In this document: positions 1-10,002 of the stretch, piece after piece
Position numbering within the stretch: position 1 is the first letter of the stretch
How the letters are laid out: every line of letters starts with the position of its first letter
Assembly: GCA_004009845.1 (NCBI GenBank)
Contig: RMBW01000160.1
Coordinates: 1-46,176 of the forward strand
Source: Davidsoniella eucalypti
Taxonomy: Eukaryota; Ascomycota; Sordariomycetes; Microascales; Ceratocystidaceae
DNA: 46,176 bases
Direction: 5' to 3'
Notes under the pieces: generated by a model
Seen by the model: only the letters and a program-made list of their open reading frames with translations
Databases searched by the model: none
Told to the model about the DNA's origin: nothing
Made by a program: the position numbers and the translations under genes

Positions 1-871
1 TCACTAGTCGTCACTACAAACAATCCCAATGATTTGCCACTCGATCTCTCAACTCCGCTATCGCGGGTCCTTTTCGATATACAAGAGATCGACTCACATA
101 TCGATCTATTGACCACACGATCTGCCATTCCCCTCCTCGAATACACCGCTGCGCAGAACAGCGCGAGTCAACGAATTGTCACCGAGCTCGACGCGCAACT
201 ACAAAGTCTCAGCGATAGCTATAAGCAACTTGAGAAGGAGGTCATAACAAAGCATTCAGAGGCCGAAGAGGTCCGGCAAGTGACGACAAGGCTCCTAGAG
301 ACGTTGCGCTTGATGAGATCAACGGCTCGTTGTCTTCAACTTAGTCGCCAACTTGAACTACAAAATGCAGAATTCGCACCTGGTGCAACTTCCGTCTCTA
401 AAAAAGAGGATCACAGAGCCTTGGTGCGCACAGCTAATACACTGCTGTCACTACGAGAGATATTAGAAAAGACGGCCCCCGGTCAAGAAGGCTTTGGGCT
501 AGACCGCATAGACGTGGTCCGCAGCCTCAAGGAGACATCAATTGCAACCTATTCAGAAGTCAGTGAGGGAAAGCTCGGAGACTATTGTCAGGGAATTCTC
601 AGTACCAACAACGGCGACCTTTGCGCAAGGTGAAGAGTCCAAGGCACGCTTAATATCAGCGCTAAACACTCTATACCTCATATCACCAATCAACTGGAAC
701 CAATCTCAAGAAAATTTACTGCTCAGTTTGCATTACGCTCGTTGGAAAGCCATGTACGGACAGCTTTACAGACAAGCACAACAACTCTTGCTCGTGCTCT
801 CGGTCAACTCACAAATCTTGATCGAGCCGTCAGCGAAATTGCAGCTCGATGCCAAAGCCTCGTGCAACCCG
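1..871 (+). CDS. COG5: COG5 (conserved oligomeric Golgi complex subunit 5), N-terminal part, 5'-partial and frameshifted
   Basis: COG5 is a subunit of the COG tether that holds retrograde vesicles at the Golgi. The window opens inside the reading frame, so the start codon lies upstream. Frame 1 reads PLDLSTPLSRVLFDIQEID, the conserved start of the Cog5 domain, and continues to the LDRIDVVRSLKE motif near 502-537. The similarity then jumps to frame 2 (SSETIVREFS, ALNTLYLISP, about 542-730) and back to frame 1 (ESHVRTALQTSTTTLARAL, LDRAVSEIAARCQSLV, about 742-867). No usable intron explains either jump, because donor-acceptor pairs nearby would delete conserved motifs. Frame 1 meets TGA at 631-633. 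The C-terminal part expected after ARCQ is absent: the frame runs directly into the mitoferrin gene. Identity is from remembered family motifs. Whether the breaks are real or sequence errors cannot be told here. Confidence 0.75.
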
Positions 872-2061
872 GTGCCTTTGCTGGTATTGCTGTAAGAAGA
901 GACCGTTCTCGATCGCGATATACTTGGCTCGCCCGCCAATATAGCCACTAACGCCTGCTACAGGAGCATACCGTCATGTATCCAATCGATGCGATAAAGG
1001 TACTTGAGAACCCCACGTACTCTCTCGGCCAGTCTGCTAAGCCCATCCCCCGCTTCGCAACTAGCAGGCCGCCGCTGGAATATCACAAGCCAAAAACAAC
1101 AAAACACACAGCTAACACGTCTTTTCCCATCCTACTAGACCAGAATGCAGGTTCTCAGCCCTACGTCATCGGCTGTCTACAACGGCGTCGTCCAAGGCAC
1201 CTACAGAATAGCTTCCACCGAAGGCGTACTCAGCTTATGGAGAGGCATGACCAGCGTGATCGTCGGTGCCGGTAAGCGCAGTCCCGTATCACATGCAATA
1301 TATCCAGAGTCCATTGGCTGATCGCATACACACGTACATACATATAGGTCCGGCGCATGCTGTCTATTTTGCTACCTACGAAGCCGTCAAGCACATCATG
1401 GGCGGCAACCAGGCTGGTGTCCACCACCCTCTCGCTGCTGCCACTAGTGGTGCCTGTGCCACCATTGCCAGCGATGCTCTCATGAACCCCTTCGACGTCA
1501 TCAAGCAGCGCATGCAGATGCATAACTCTCGCCAAATGTACCGCTCCATGACCGACTGTGCCCGCTATGTCTACCGCAAGGAGGGCATCGCCGCCTTCTA
1601 CGTGTCGTACCCCACTACCCTCTCCATGACAGTGCCGTTTACCGCCCTCCAGTTCCTCGCCTACGAGTCCATATCGACCACCATGAACCCCACCAAGAAG
1701 TACGATCCCTTCACCCATTGTACTGCCGGTGCCGTTGCTGGTGGTTTCGCCGCTGCCCTGACTACTCCTATGGACGTCATCAAGACTATGCTCCAGACTA
1801 GAGGCACTGCTACGGACGCCGACCTGCGCAATGTTAACGGCTTTGTGTCTGGTTGCAAGCTCCTCTTTGCCCGTGAAGGTGCAAAGGGTTTCTTCAAGGG
1901 TATCGGACCTCGTATCCTAACCACCATGCCTAGCACTGCTATCTGCTGGTCGGCCTATGAGTTTTCCAAGTAAGTATTATCTCTCGCTTCTCGAGCAAAT
2001 CATAAAGCATATGCTAACCGCTACCAGGGCCTATTTTATCAAGCGTAACGATAGATCTTAA
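868..2061 (+). CDS. MRS4: Mitoferrin, mitochondrial iron carrier (MRS3/MRS4 type), own N-terminus missing
   Basis: This is a mitochondrial carrier (SLC25) of the MRS3/4 type, which brings Fe2+ across the inner membrane for heme and Fe-S synthesis. Exons are ..891, 964-999, 1139-1271, 1348-1969 and 2028-2061, with GT-AG introns of 72, 139, 76 and 58 bp; from 964 on the exons sum to 275 codons. The three carrier signatures are visible: PIDAIK+TRMQ, PFDVIKQRMQ and PMDVIKTMLQ. Family-typical stretches such as GAFAGIAEHTVMYPIDAIK, RGMTSVIVGAGPAHAVYF and FKGIGPRILTTMPSTAICW support mitoferrin over other carriers. The oddity is the start. The first helix (GAFAGIA, 871-891) has no ATG upstream in frame, and the frame runs back into COG5 residues. 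The roughly 35-residue carrier leader is therefore missing, by deletion or mis-assembly. Identity is confident; expression from this locus is not. Confidence 0.88.
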
Positions 2062-3096
2062 CCATGCACCAAGATTATCTCTCCTATAGAAGGATATTTC
2101 CCCAAAAAAATACCGTGGAAGTTATGGGGACTTTCAGGTTTGAATCAGGCCTAGGAAAGGCGAGAGAGAATACCTATAGTGATAAAAAAAAAGACCCCCC
2201 ATGTCTGTTTGTTTTCTTCTTCTTGTATATACCTCATCTTCGTCAAAGGAAAAGGCGAAGGAGGTTGCCGACGGTGGCTAAAACCGACTTGTCTTAAAAA
2301 ACAAATATCATCAAATATTCCCATCATTATTGTATATCTTAGCATATACATGTCTACCACACAATATCTTATGTCCTCTCTCTCTCTTTCAAGTGACACA
2401 TATGTTTGATCCAAGATTCTATCTGCTGGAGTTTTTTTTTTCAACATGTAAATATATGCAATTATTAGATGTTGTATCTATCCCTAACTCGCCACAAAGC
2501 TTAATATCTCGATATCCAACATACCACACAACAACAGTTACACACATATGTGTACTATTTTGAACTTGAAGCTAGGGGGGGGCCTCTACAAGATTAGACG
2601 GATATTTTATTTATGAAAAGAGAATATATTTCGCATCTATTGGGGAAGGGATACATGTGTGAGTGCAGTTATTCCTTCCTTTCTCACATGCAACCCATCA
2701 ATAGTATTATTCCCTTGTATACTTGGGCCAAACTTTTGAGGTTCACTCTTCAGTTCACGGTTTGTATATCCTTGTCAGAACTTGTTCCCATAGAGTTACT
2801 AGCTCATGACCGTGCCAAGAAAAAGAGACTTAACAGCCAAGAAGAAGAAAAAATGGACAAGATGTACAAGAAAAAAGGTGATTTGGTAGTTGTTGAAGTT
2901 TCAACTACCAAAGATGGAAAGTGTGATATCAATATATCCACTACTGCTCGCCTCCATACACAACCCTAGTCAGAGGTGTTATAAGAGAGAGATCAGACCA
3001 ATGTGATAAATGTCTATCATATCCGGCGTTTATTTTGTTTAGGTGATTTGTGACCTTTTTTTTTCTTCTTCTCATTTTCTGTCATCTCAAAGATGA
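2062..3096. other. Convergent intergenic region, mitoferrin / TPR-J protein
   Basis: AT-rich 3' flank of two convergent genes. It holds several A and T runs, a G7 run at 2574-2580 and an 11-bp inverted repeat at 2882-2912. The only sizeable ATG-started frame (2613-2969, 118 codons) has low-complexity Lys-rich composition and no motif I know, so I do not call it a gene. Confidence 0.6.
2882..2912. repeat. Perfect 11-bp inverted repeat (hairpin)
   Basis: The arm TTTGGTAGTTG at 2882-2892 pairs perfectly with CAACTACCAAA at 2902-2912 across a 9-nt loop. It lies about 185 bp beyond the stop of the minus-strand TPR-J gene and about 820 bp beyond the mitoferrin stop, so it could fall in a 3' UTR of either. 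Function unknown. Confidence 0.7.
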
Positions 3097-4744
3097 CTAC
3101 TGGAAACCACCACTGAAATGGAACTGTTGACGAGCACCACCGCCACCAGGGAAACCACCACCGGGGAAGCCCTGGAAGTTGAAGCCAGCGAAGGGGTTTC
3201 CACCAGGATGACCGTGACCACCGCCACCGCCGCCAGATTGGTCGTTCGGGTCATCACCATGGTCGAATCTCTGGCGCAGTTCGGGTGTGCTCAGAACTTC
3301 GTAGGCCTCGTTGATTGCAGCCATCTTATTCTCGGCTTGCTCCTTGGTGATGCCACGTTTGACGGCCTTGTCGGGGTGGAATTCTTTGCTCTTGGCGCGG
3401 TATGCCTTTTTGATTTGACGCTCGTCGGCGTCGTTGGGCACGCCGAGGACTTTGTAGTAATCCTTCGTCTTGCTCCGCTTGAGAGCGACTTGTGCTTTCT
3501 GGAGTAGACGCTGGACGGTCTCGCGTTGGCCGGGATGGGCTTCGTTGGCCTTAGTCAACTTGCGCACGGCATCTTCGAAGTCTTCGGTGTCCATGCTCTT
3601 CTTAGCTTCGTAAAGAAGGCCGTAGAGTGAGTTTTCGTTTTTGGCTAGAGTCTGAGGGCAGTAGTTTTCGGCCTTCTTGCTGCTCGACTATATTTCGCAA
3701 TTCAGCTGTTAGTGTTTGAACTTGCGTTGGGAGTAGTCTCGGGTGTATAAATCTTACATCATAGTATGCCCGGCAGATTTGTTCTACCATACGATCGTGA
3801 AGCTTGTTCTGGAGACTAGCTGACAGGATACCATCCTGTTGCAATTCCTTGACAGTTTCCTCAACCTCGGCCAACAAGCCGGCGTCTTCGCCGCTAGGAA
3901 CTAGATATTTAACACCAGTAGAAGAACGGCCACCGTCGATATGCTTCATGGCCTTGTCGATGTTCTTATGCAGGTTTTTCATAGCACGGCGCTGTCTCAT
4001 GCAGACCTTAGAGTCTGGATCAGAGTGTAGGCACTTGCTGATCTGCTTCATGCCGTCATCCATGTTGTCCATGGCGAAGAACGAGAGCGCCGCGATGATT
4101 TGGTGTGGCCGGGTATCGCTTGGGCGGATATGCAGTAGCTGCTGAAGATCGGTCATGGCCTCCTCCAGGTCGCCTCTTTCCACACGGCACTTGTAGCGTG
4201 CTTCTCTGAGGGAAGCTGCCCGGGATGCCACAGAGATGGCAATGGTCAGATCACCGATACAGGCAGGCCAATCACCGTTCTCACTGGCAGCAAGACCCGA
4301 ATGGGCAGCAGCGGCCGCAGCTTCTAGTTCTGCGAGCTCCGGGTCAGAAGCCGTTTTTTGGGCCTTCTTGTATTCTTCGCGGGCGCCATCCCAGTCTGCA
4401 TTGCGGGATTTGATCTTGGCCAGCTGGAGATGCGCGCCCTCGAAGCCCGGGCGCAGAGAGAGCACTTGGTTGAAGTCTTCGGTGGCCTGGTTCACGCGGC
4501 CCAGCGACAGGTAGGTCGTCGCACGCTTGAAAATCGACAGATAGTTGGACGGGTCGCGCGAGATGGCGGCGTCGTAATATAGTAACGCATCGGCAGTTTC
4601 GCCTGCGGAGAGGTGCGTTTGAGCCGACGATAGCAAGGAAGACACGGGAAGGCCTTCGGGGATATCTTGCGCCGACAGGGCGCAGACCGGCTGCACCAGG
4701 GCGGTGATTGCCAGTACAGCAAACTGGGGCAGACTCAGATGCAT
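3097..4744 (-). CDS. ER TPR and J-domain co-chaperone (DNAJC3/P58IPK-like), 525 aa
   Basis: Two exons, complement(join(3097-3687, 3758-4744)), with a 70-bp GTAAGA...TAG intron; 525 residues. The N-terminus (MHLSLPQFAVLAITALVQPVCA) looks like a cleavable secretory signal. Residues about 30-360 carry TPR-like helices (ALLYYDAAISRDPSNYLSIF, ATTYLSLGRVNQATEDF). A J domain spans about 405-474 with the HPD motif at 433-435 inside EFHPDK. A Gly/Phe-rich tail follows to the C-terminus. This order matches DNAJC3/P58IPK, a lumenal BiP (Kar2) co-chaperone that holds unfolded clients. No HDEL/KDEL-type ending is present (it ends SGGFQ), as in the family generally. The gene is divergent from HAUS1 and shares an 872-bp promoter region with it. 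Start is the first ATG, directly at the signal peptide. Family is confident; lumenal location is inferred from the signal. Confidence 0.92.
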
Positions 4745-5616
4745 GGCGAGGATAGCAGCGACAATGATGGTAGAAGAGGAAAAGCCGGTAAAGCTGGGAA
4801 GCGAAGAGGAAAAGGGCGCAAAGTAATCGACAGTTGTCGCCTTAGATGTCCGATCTTAAAGGTTCTATCTTGGAAATCCTGTGACGACAGAGGAAGCGCT
4901 GGTCCGAAAGCGAAAGGAAAGCAGATTGATTGAGGAATATAAAAACGACAGTCAAAGAGAAGAGAAAGAATCTCGCAATGGGTCTCGAAGAAGCCAGGTC
5001 ACGGCTATCAAAGCACAGCCCGCAACGTATCTGTAAATAGTTGTAAATATGCAATAAACGAAAAGACCACTTTCCAGTCCAAGTTGAAGCCAGGAACAAC
5101 GTTAATGCAAGGCCCAGCTTAATCGAGACCTTGTTTCGTTCCAGGCCACATTGAACTTAGTTTAGCCCATATAACCAACTACATACTAAACAAGTGTAAT
5201 ATTCTGGCTGGGTCGCTGCGCATGTTTATGTTAGCGAGCACCAGAAATGCGGGTCCCTTAGCTCGGGCCAAGCTATGGAATTTTCGAGATACATCGAGAC
5301 TTTGATTGCTAGCTAGCCGCCTCCAAGTATTGATGCTACAAATAGAAGTTCCAAGCCTGAGATCTCGTTGTATCGATCCTGCAGTGTTACATTTGGCCAC
5401 AATCTATTATTACTAACTCGCACAAGATGCCCTCTAATTAGCGCAACCTGTGACATGACTCAGTTGGTCACAGACCCTTGCTAACCCTTCCTTATGTTGA
5501 AAGGATGTCATTGATCAGCGATCGTGGGTTTTTTGATACTCACAATCCGATTTTTTTTCTCGTGTGCAAGACGATGCCTACACAGGCATATATCACTCTC
5601 TTTTAGCACCATCAAA
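4745..5616. promoter_or_regulatory. Shared divergent promoter region, co-chaperone / HAUS1
   Basis: 872 bp between two divergent start codons. I see no gene. It contains a palindrome enclosing TGACTCA (5448-5473), a TTACTAA site (5410-5416, matching the Yap-type bZIP consensus) and pyrimidine-rich tracts just upstream of the HAUS1 ATG (about 5530-5610). Assignment of any site to either gene is inference. Confidence 0.6.
5448..5473. promoter_or_regulatory. Palindromic element enclosing an AP-1/Gcn4-type site
   Basis: CTGTGAC (5448-5454) and GTCACAG (5467-5473) are perfect inverted 7-mers 12 bp apart. TGACTCA, the consensus for Gcn4/CpcA-type bZIP factors, sits at 5456-5462, nearly at the centre of symmetry. 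The element is about 145 bp upstream of the HAUS1 ATG and about 700 bp upstream of the co-chaperone ATG. The symmetry is seen directly; binding is inferred. Confidence 0.45.
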
Positions 5617-6528
5617 ATGTCACATCTTCTTCCGACCAACGCCATCTTCTCCCCCTCCGTACGTCGCATAGCCGCCTCGACCGCGCGCGACTGGGGCTTC
5701 GTCGACGCCTGGCTAGCGACACACTACCGCGCCACGACCGGCCGAGCCCCGCCCAACTTTGAGCGCAACCCCGAAACCCTCAAAGCCCTACTCGCCCTGG
5801 CGACCCTCAACGAAGCCGCCGACGAAGACCGTGAGGCCGTCGCTACTATCGAAGCCGCTGCGCTGGCCGAGCTAAAAGCCGTGCCGCAGCCCGCCGAAGA
5901 ACCGCTCTGCGATGCGTTGTTGGATGCGGTGGAAAATTCGCTGACTCGTGAGGGTGTCGTGGCTTTGGATGCTATGGCGGCCCTCGCCGTTTCGACCGGC
6001 ACGGCTTTGCCTACTGCTGTGTCGTTGGGCTATTCAATCGCCGATCTACAGGCTCAGTTGTTCGAGTTGGAGCAAATGGATACGCGGGTTGATATACTCC
6101 AACAATATATTCAGGAGGAAGCATCGCCGAGCGCCGACGCTTTACTCGAGGAACTTCATGCCGAGAGCTACCAACAACCACCAGCATTAGCACGTCAGAA
6201 TCTCGAAACTCAGCGAAGACTCAAGGCTGCCACCGCTAGACTCCCCGAACTGCAGGATCGCGCTGCTTCGGCTAATAAACATCTAAAGCTGGAAGATACC
6301 CCGTCTCTCGATTATGTGCTCAAGCAGGAAGAAGAGTACTTGCGTCTATTCGCCATTAAAAAAGAACTCGATGCTCATAGACAGATATTCCATGGCTTGC
6401 CGACTGATATAAATGTTGCTCGTGAGGAACTTCAGAATCTACAAAATGATCTTCGATATAAAACTAGAGAGCGAGATGCTTTGTTCGAGAATCTTGTCGA
6501 GAAGGAGACACCGCGAAAACAGAGATAA
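5617..6528 (+). CDS. HAUS1: HAUS augmin-like complex subunit 1, 303 aa
   Basis: Single-exon gene of 303 residues, a fungal HAUS1-type subunit of augmin, which recruits gamma-tubulin to existing spindle microtubules. The sequence opens MSHLLPTNAIFSPSVRR, followed by a Trp-containing segment (DWGFVDAWL), then FERNPETLKALLALATLNEAADE, a pattern I recognise from fungal HAUS1 proteins. The rest is almost entirely helical with heptad-like coiled coil (about 150-300: ELEQMDTRVDILQQYI, ARQNLETQRRLKAATARL, ARELQ-type repeats) and a short basic end (KETPRKQR). I chose the ATG at 5617 because the in-frame sequence upstream (from 5524) lacks ATG and is hydrophobic leader-like nonsense. It is convergent with VAC14, 228 bp apart. 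The first half is very GC- and Ala-rich and the second half clearly less so. Family call rests on memory of homologues. Confidence 0.8.
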   Translation: MSHLLPTNAIFSPSVRRIAASTARDWGFVDAWLATHYRATTGRAPPNFERNPETLKALLALATLNEAADEDREAVATIEAAALAELKAVPQPAEEPLCDALLDAVENSLTREGVVALDAMAALAVSTGTALPTAVSLGYSIADLQAQLFELEQMDTRVDILQQYIQEEASPSADALLEELHAESYQQPPALARQNLETQRRLKAATARLPELQDRAASANKHLKLEDTPSLDYVLKQEEEYLRLFAIKKELDAHRQIFHGLPTDINVAREELQNLQNDLRYKTRERDALFENLVEKETPRKQR

Positions 6529-6756
6529 CCAATACTTGATATTCACGATGAAATGTAAACGTGAGGCTAATACGTGTGCCTTCATGATACCCATAATCTT
6601 GTGGCCTCGGCTAAGTAGTAATGAACTTATATATACTGGTAGAACTTTAAGGATATATACGTAGAGAATGGACTATGATACGCCATGGGAGGAGGATATA
6701 ATAATGACTACAAAATAGGAGACAAAAGAAACTAGCGTGATGAGCGACCTATATGG

Positions 6757-9700
6757 TTAGTTTCTTTTTGCTCTGCCAGCCACAGCACCACCTAGACGCC
6801 CAAACTGCCGACCAAGTCCCGATCTAGGTTTTGGCGCCGGTGCACTAGGTGCTGGCCCAGAATCACGACCCGATGCAATGTGAGTGCCAGCCCTCTCACG
6901 ACCCTTGACATCATCGACCTTCATATCGGAAAAGCCCATGTTGTAGCCGTCACCGACATCACCTCCAGAGCCTTTTTGGGCGCGTCGTGCCCTATCCTGG
7001 ACACTTCGGAACTTTTCTAGAAGTTCGCCCCAACGAATGCTGTTGTCTTCTCTACCCTTGAGTCTAGTTGGCCGATCAAAGTTATTAGATGCCGAGTTTT
7101 GGGACGACATCGCACTGCATGATATAAGAGTTAGTTGACTAATGGTCAAGGATTTCACTGGTTTCCTGCAAGGGATCAAACATACGCTCTTTGTGGGATG
7201 TGAAGATATCCTATAGCACTAACACTGTTTAGTCGATTCTTGAGAGCTGCGAATGCAGCAGATTGAGGGAGCAGCATAAGTAGTCCATACAAGCACTTGT
7301 ACAGATATGGGTATCGTTCAGGCTCCAATAGTTGTAAACGTAGGTCTAAAGCTATTGTTAGTATAAAGAGATTGCAGTAGGTGTATGGTGACTAGGACGT
7401 ACATGTGAAGACAGGCGACTCGATCAGTTGCACTAGCTTGTCAATTTGGATGAGTAGATCCACTGTCATATCGAACTCGGCGCTATGTGATGTCAGTACA
7501 CGTACTTGGATTCTGATTTACGCTTGGTATAACTTACAAGATTTGTAGAAGATGATAGGCCTGCTCGTAAGCCTGAGCTAGCAAGCAAAGAGAAAAGGTT
7601 GACACCGAGTTGAAACACCATGAGCGGAATAACGCCACAAACAAAGTTTGGCCCTCCTGTTGAGAAGTTAATAATTGATCTAGTGTAGATAATGATATAG
7701 GTATGTGGCACAAACCTTGGCGTCAAGATTCCGTAGACGTTTACGAAGATCGGTTAGTTCAGGCGCTGTGATGAGGTTATTGTTGAGGTTTTGGACCATG
7801 ATGCTAGCAAATTCGATATCATCTTCCTTCTCGATACAGTCGGCTAGTGTTCTATATATTCTTTCGGGGCTTAAGCGTACACAGAGCTGTCGAATGATCA
7901 GATTGCCTCGCGTACTTAGAAGATTTCGATCGGAAAAGAACAGACGAAGAAGATCCACCATGAATTTAGTGAAGTAGTCGTCTTCACTTATACGAGCTAT
8001 CTGTGAAAGAAGCTTTAGATCTTCTCTGACTACAGCTTCGGATGGATCCGAGAGTGTTTTGAGTAACGCTGGGAATGTGCCGTCACTGAAAGTAAGCACT
8101 TTTCGAGGCGATCTCTGGTGCAGCATATACAGCCAGGTCAAAGCCTGGACTCTAGTTTTCTCGTGGTCGTTTAGGAACAACAGTGTGAGCGAGTTCACGG
8201 CCGCAGCATAATCGAGATTTAGTGCCGGAACAGTGGGCTCAGAGGGCGACGGTACTGGAGCTGGAGCTGGAGCCGGCTCTGGAGCTGCGGCGGTCGTCTT
8301 GGAGCGAGTGGTAGGAGTCGGCGCGCGATTTGGCTCTAAATCTCTACTTGTGGACATCGAATTGCGACCAGACGGGTTGTCGCTTGTCTGGTCAAGCGAC
8401 ATGTTGGCGGTAGATCTCGATATGTCGTCGAGCGATTCCACATAGTCCATGAGTGATTTGTTCACTTCTTCGGCAGCGTGGCGTATGATGTCAATGCTGT
8501 TGGATATGGCTGGAAGCATGTGGGCTAGGATCCTGGGTATAAATGGCAGAACCTCCTCAGGACAGATCTTCAAGAATTCAACTATCCATTTGAGAGATTC
8601 CAACAAAGAATTCTCCTCTATAAAGATATATCACAGTTAGTAACGATAACGCGAGATTGTGGGTATTGCTGTCATGGTCATATTACCTGATACTTTGTCA
8701 AGAGTATTGGTCAAGATCTCCAGGATCTGCGAGTACTCGATCTTAACGTCTTGTCCTGGCTGCCATTCTTCCTCGCTGTCACCGAAGTCTCCGTTGTAGT
8801 CATCGCTATTGGCTTCGTCGCCATCATTGATATCGACCTGCTCGCTGTCGCTGTAAACAGAGTCTACTCGTTTTCTCTTGCCTCCCTCATTCGACCTTTT
8901 ACTCTCAGCGATACCCTTTCGTAATCTTGAAATACGTTTGATTTCGTTCAAGAATCGATCAAGACACTTGCGGGTAGTGACGCTCACGTCGACGTTGTCA
9001 TCACTGAGGAATTTCAACATTCCATCTAGAAAGTCAGGCAGGTACGAGACTAGCTCGAGATCCGGGATTCCATCTAGTAAAACAATCCAGCCTACTAAAA
9101 ACTGGCGGCTATTTGGGCTGGTGACCCAGATACGCTCCTTTAGGAGAGGGATGAACTTGGGAAGCGAGAACGCAGGCTCATACTCGGGTTCGTCTTGGTC
9201 TTCATCAAGCCCCTTATCGACAGGCACAGCAGATAGATAGTCGACGGCATTCTCAGAGACGATGTCTTTGATCAGGCGGTCTAGTAGCTCAGCACCGTTC
9301 TTCACGGATAGTTCATGATCCGTTCCCAGTTTGCACAGATGATCAAACAAAAGGTTAAAGAAGATGAGGATCTCGCCCTTGGCAACCTTTGCTATGTTGT
9401 ACATGGACTCACAGGCATAGTACCGGACTCTAGCTTCGGGGTCAGTGAAGCATGATAACACGGGCGGGACGATCTTTCTGAGATACCGCGGAAGTTCCTA
9501 GACGTGATACTAGTTTTAGTACATAGTAACATGAGACAATATAAGCTCGCCGTCAACGTACATGGCTGAGGGCAATGGCTGCGGCGGCAAGGCCAATCAG
9601 GCCGCCATTTCTAGCATGTGGTAGAGAGGTTTGGTAGGCAAAGTCATTGCACAGTTGGTCGATTATTACGTCAATAGTATCGTATTGGTTACATGACATG

Positions 9701-10002
9701 AGGTGTTTGACACTCTTCTCAAGACTACAGCCATCGAGTAGATGCGGTCAGTATATACATGATACGATGCGATGAGGGATGGAAAAGTGGGAATCTGATA
9801 TAGCGGTGATCTTGCACGATATGCATGAAGGGGCTGTCAATCGAGTCGCATCACATAAGGTATCAAGCGAGCTGGATCATCGAGATCCAAGGGGCGACGA
9901 ATACTGGTCGAATGTCGAATAAAAGATCACTTACTCAAGTGCGCCGACCTTGCGCTTGTCATAGAACTTGTCGCCGAGGGCTCTCTGGATAGAGGGGTCC
10001 AT
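6757..10002 (-). CDS. VAC14: VAC14, scaffold of the Fab1/PIKfyve-Fig4 complex, 886 aa
   Basis: Vac14 scaffolds Fab1 kinase and Fig4 phosphatase at the vacuole and so sets PI(3,5)P2. Eight exons (complement): 9935-10002, 9562-9724, 8687-9497, 7716-8617, 7538-7656, 7403-7482, 7186-7345 and 6757-7114. They sum to 887 codons with all phases matching; introns are 55-71 bp except the first (210 bp). The N-terminus MDPSIQRALGDKFYDKRKVGALDLEK and ARNGGLIGLAAAAIAL are the Fab1-binding region, with HEAT repeats after it (RKIVPPVLSCFTDPEARVRYYACESMYNIAK). The C-terminal Fig4-binding region is clear (EGQTLFVALFRSW, LFSLCLLAQAYEQAYHLL-type helices, LLEPERYPYLYKCLYGLLMLLPQSAAFAAL, LNSVSAIG). A disordered Pro/Ala/Ser insert (APEPAPAPAPVPSPSEP) and an acidic stretch (DSEEEWQPGQD) separate the two halves. 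The end (WGELLEKFRSVQDRARRAQ) matches fungal Vac14. No in-frame breaks. Confidence 0.95.

Noticed and set aside
482..556. Intron to explain the first COG5 frameshift
   Set aside because: An acceptor-like TTCAG exists before 557, but any usable donor would remove the conserved LDRIDVVRSL motif, and the phases do not match.
725..770. Short intron to explain the second COG5 frameshift
   Set aside because: It would delete the conserved ESHVRTALQ segment and be only about 46 bp without a branch site.
2613..2969. ATG-started 118-codon frame between mitoferrin and the co-chaperone
   Set aside because: No recognisable domain, low-complexity Lys-rich middle, lies in a convergent AT-rich 3' flank; chance ORF is likelier.
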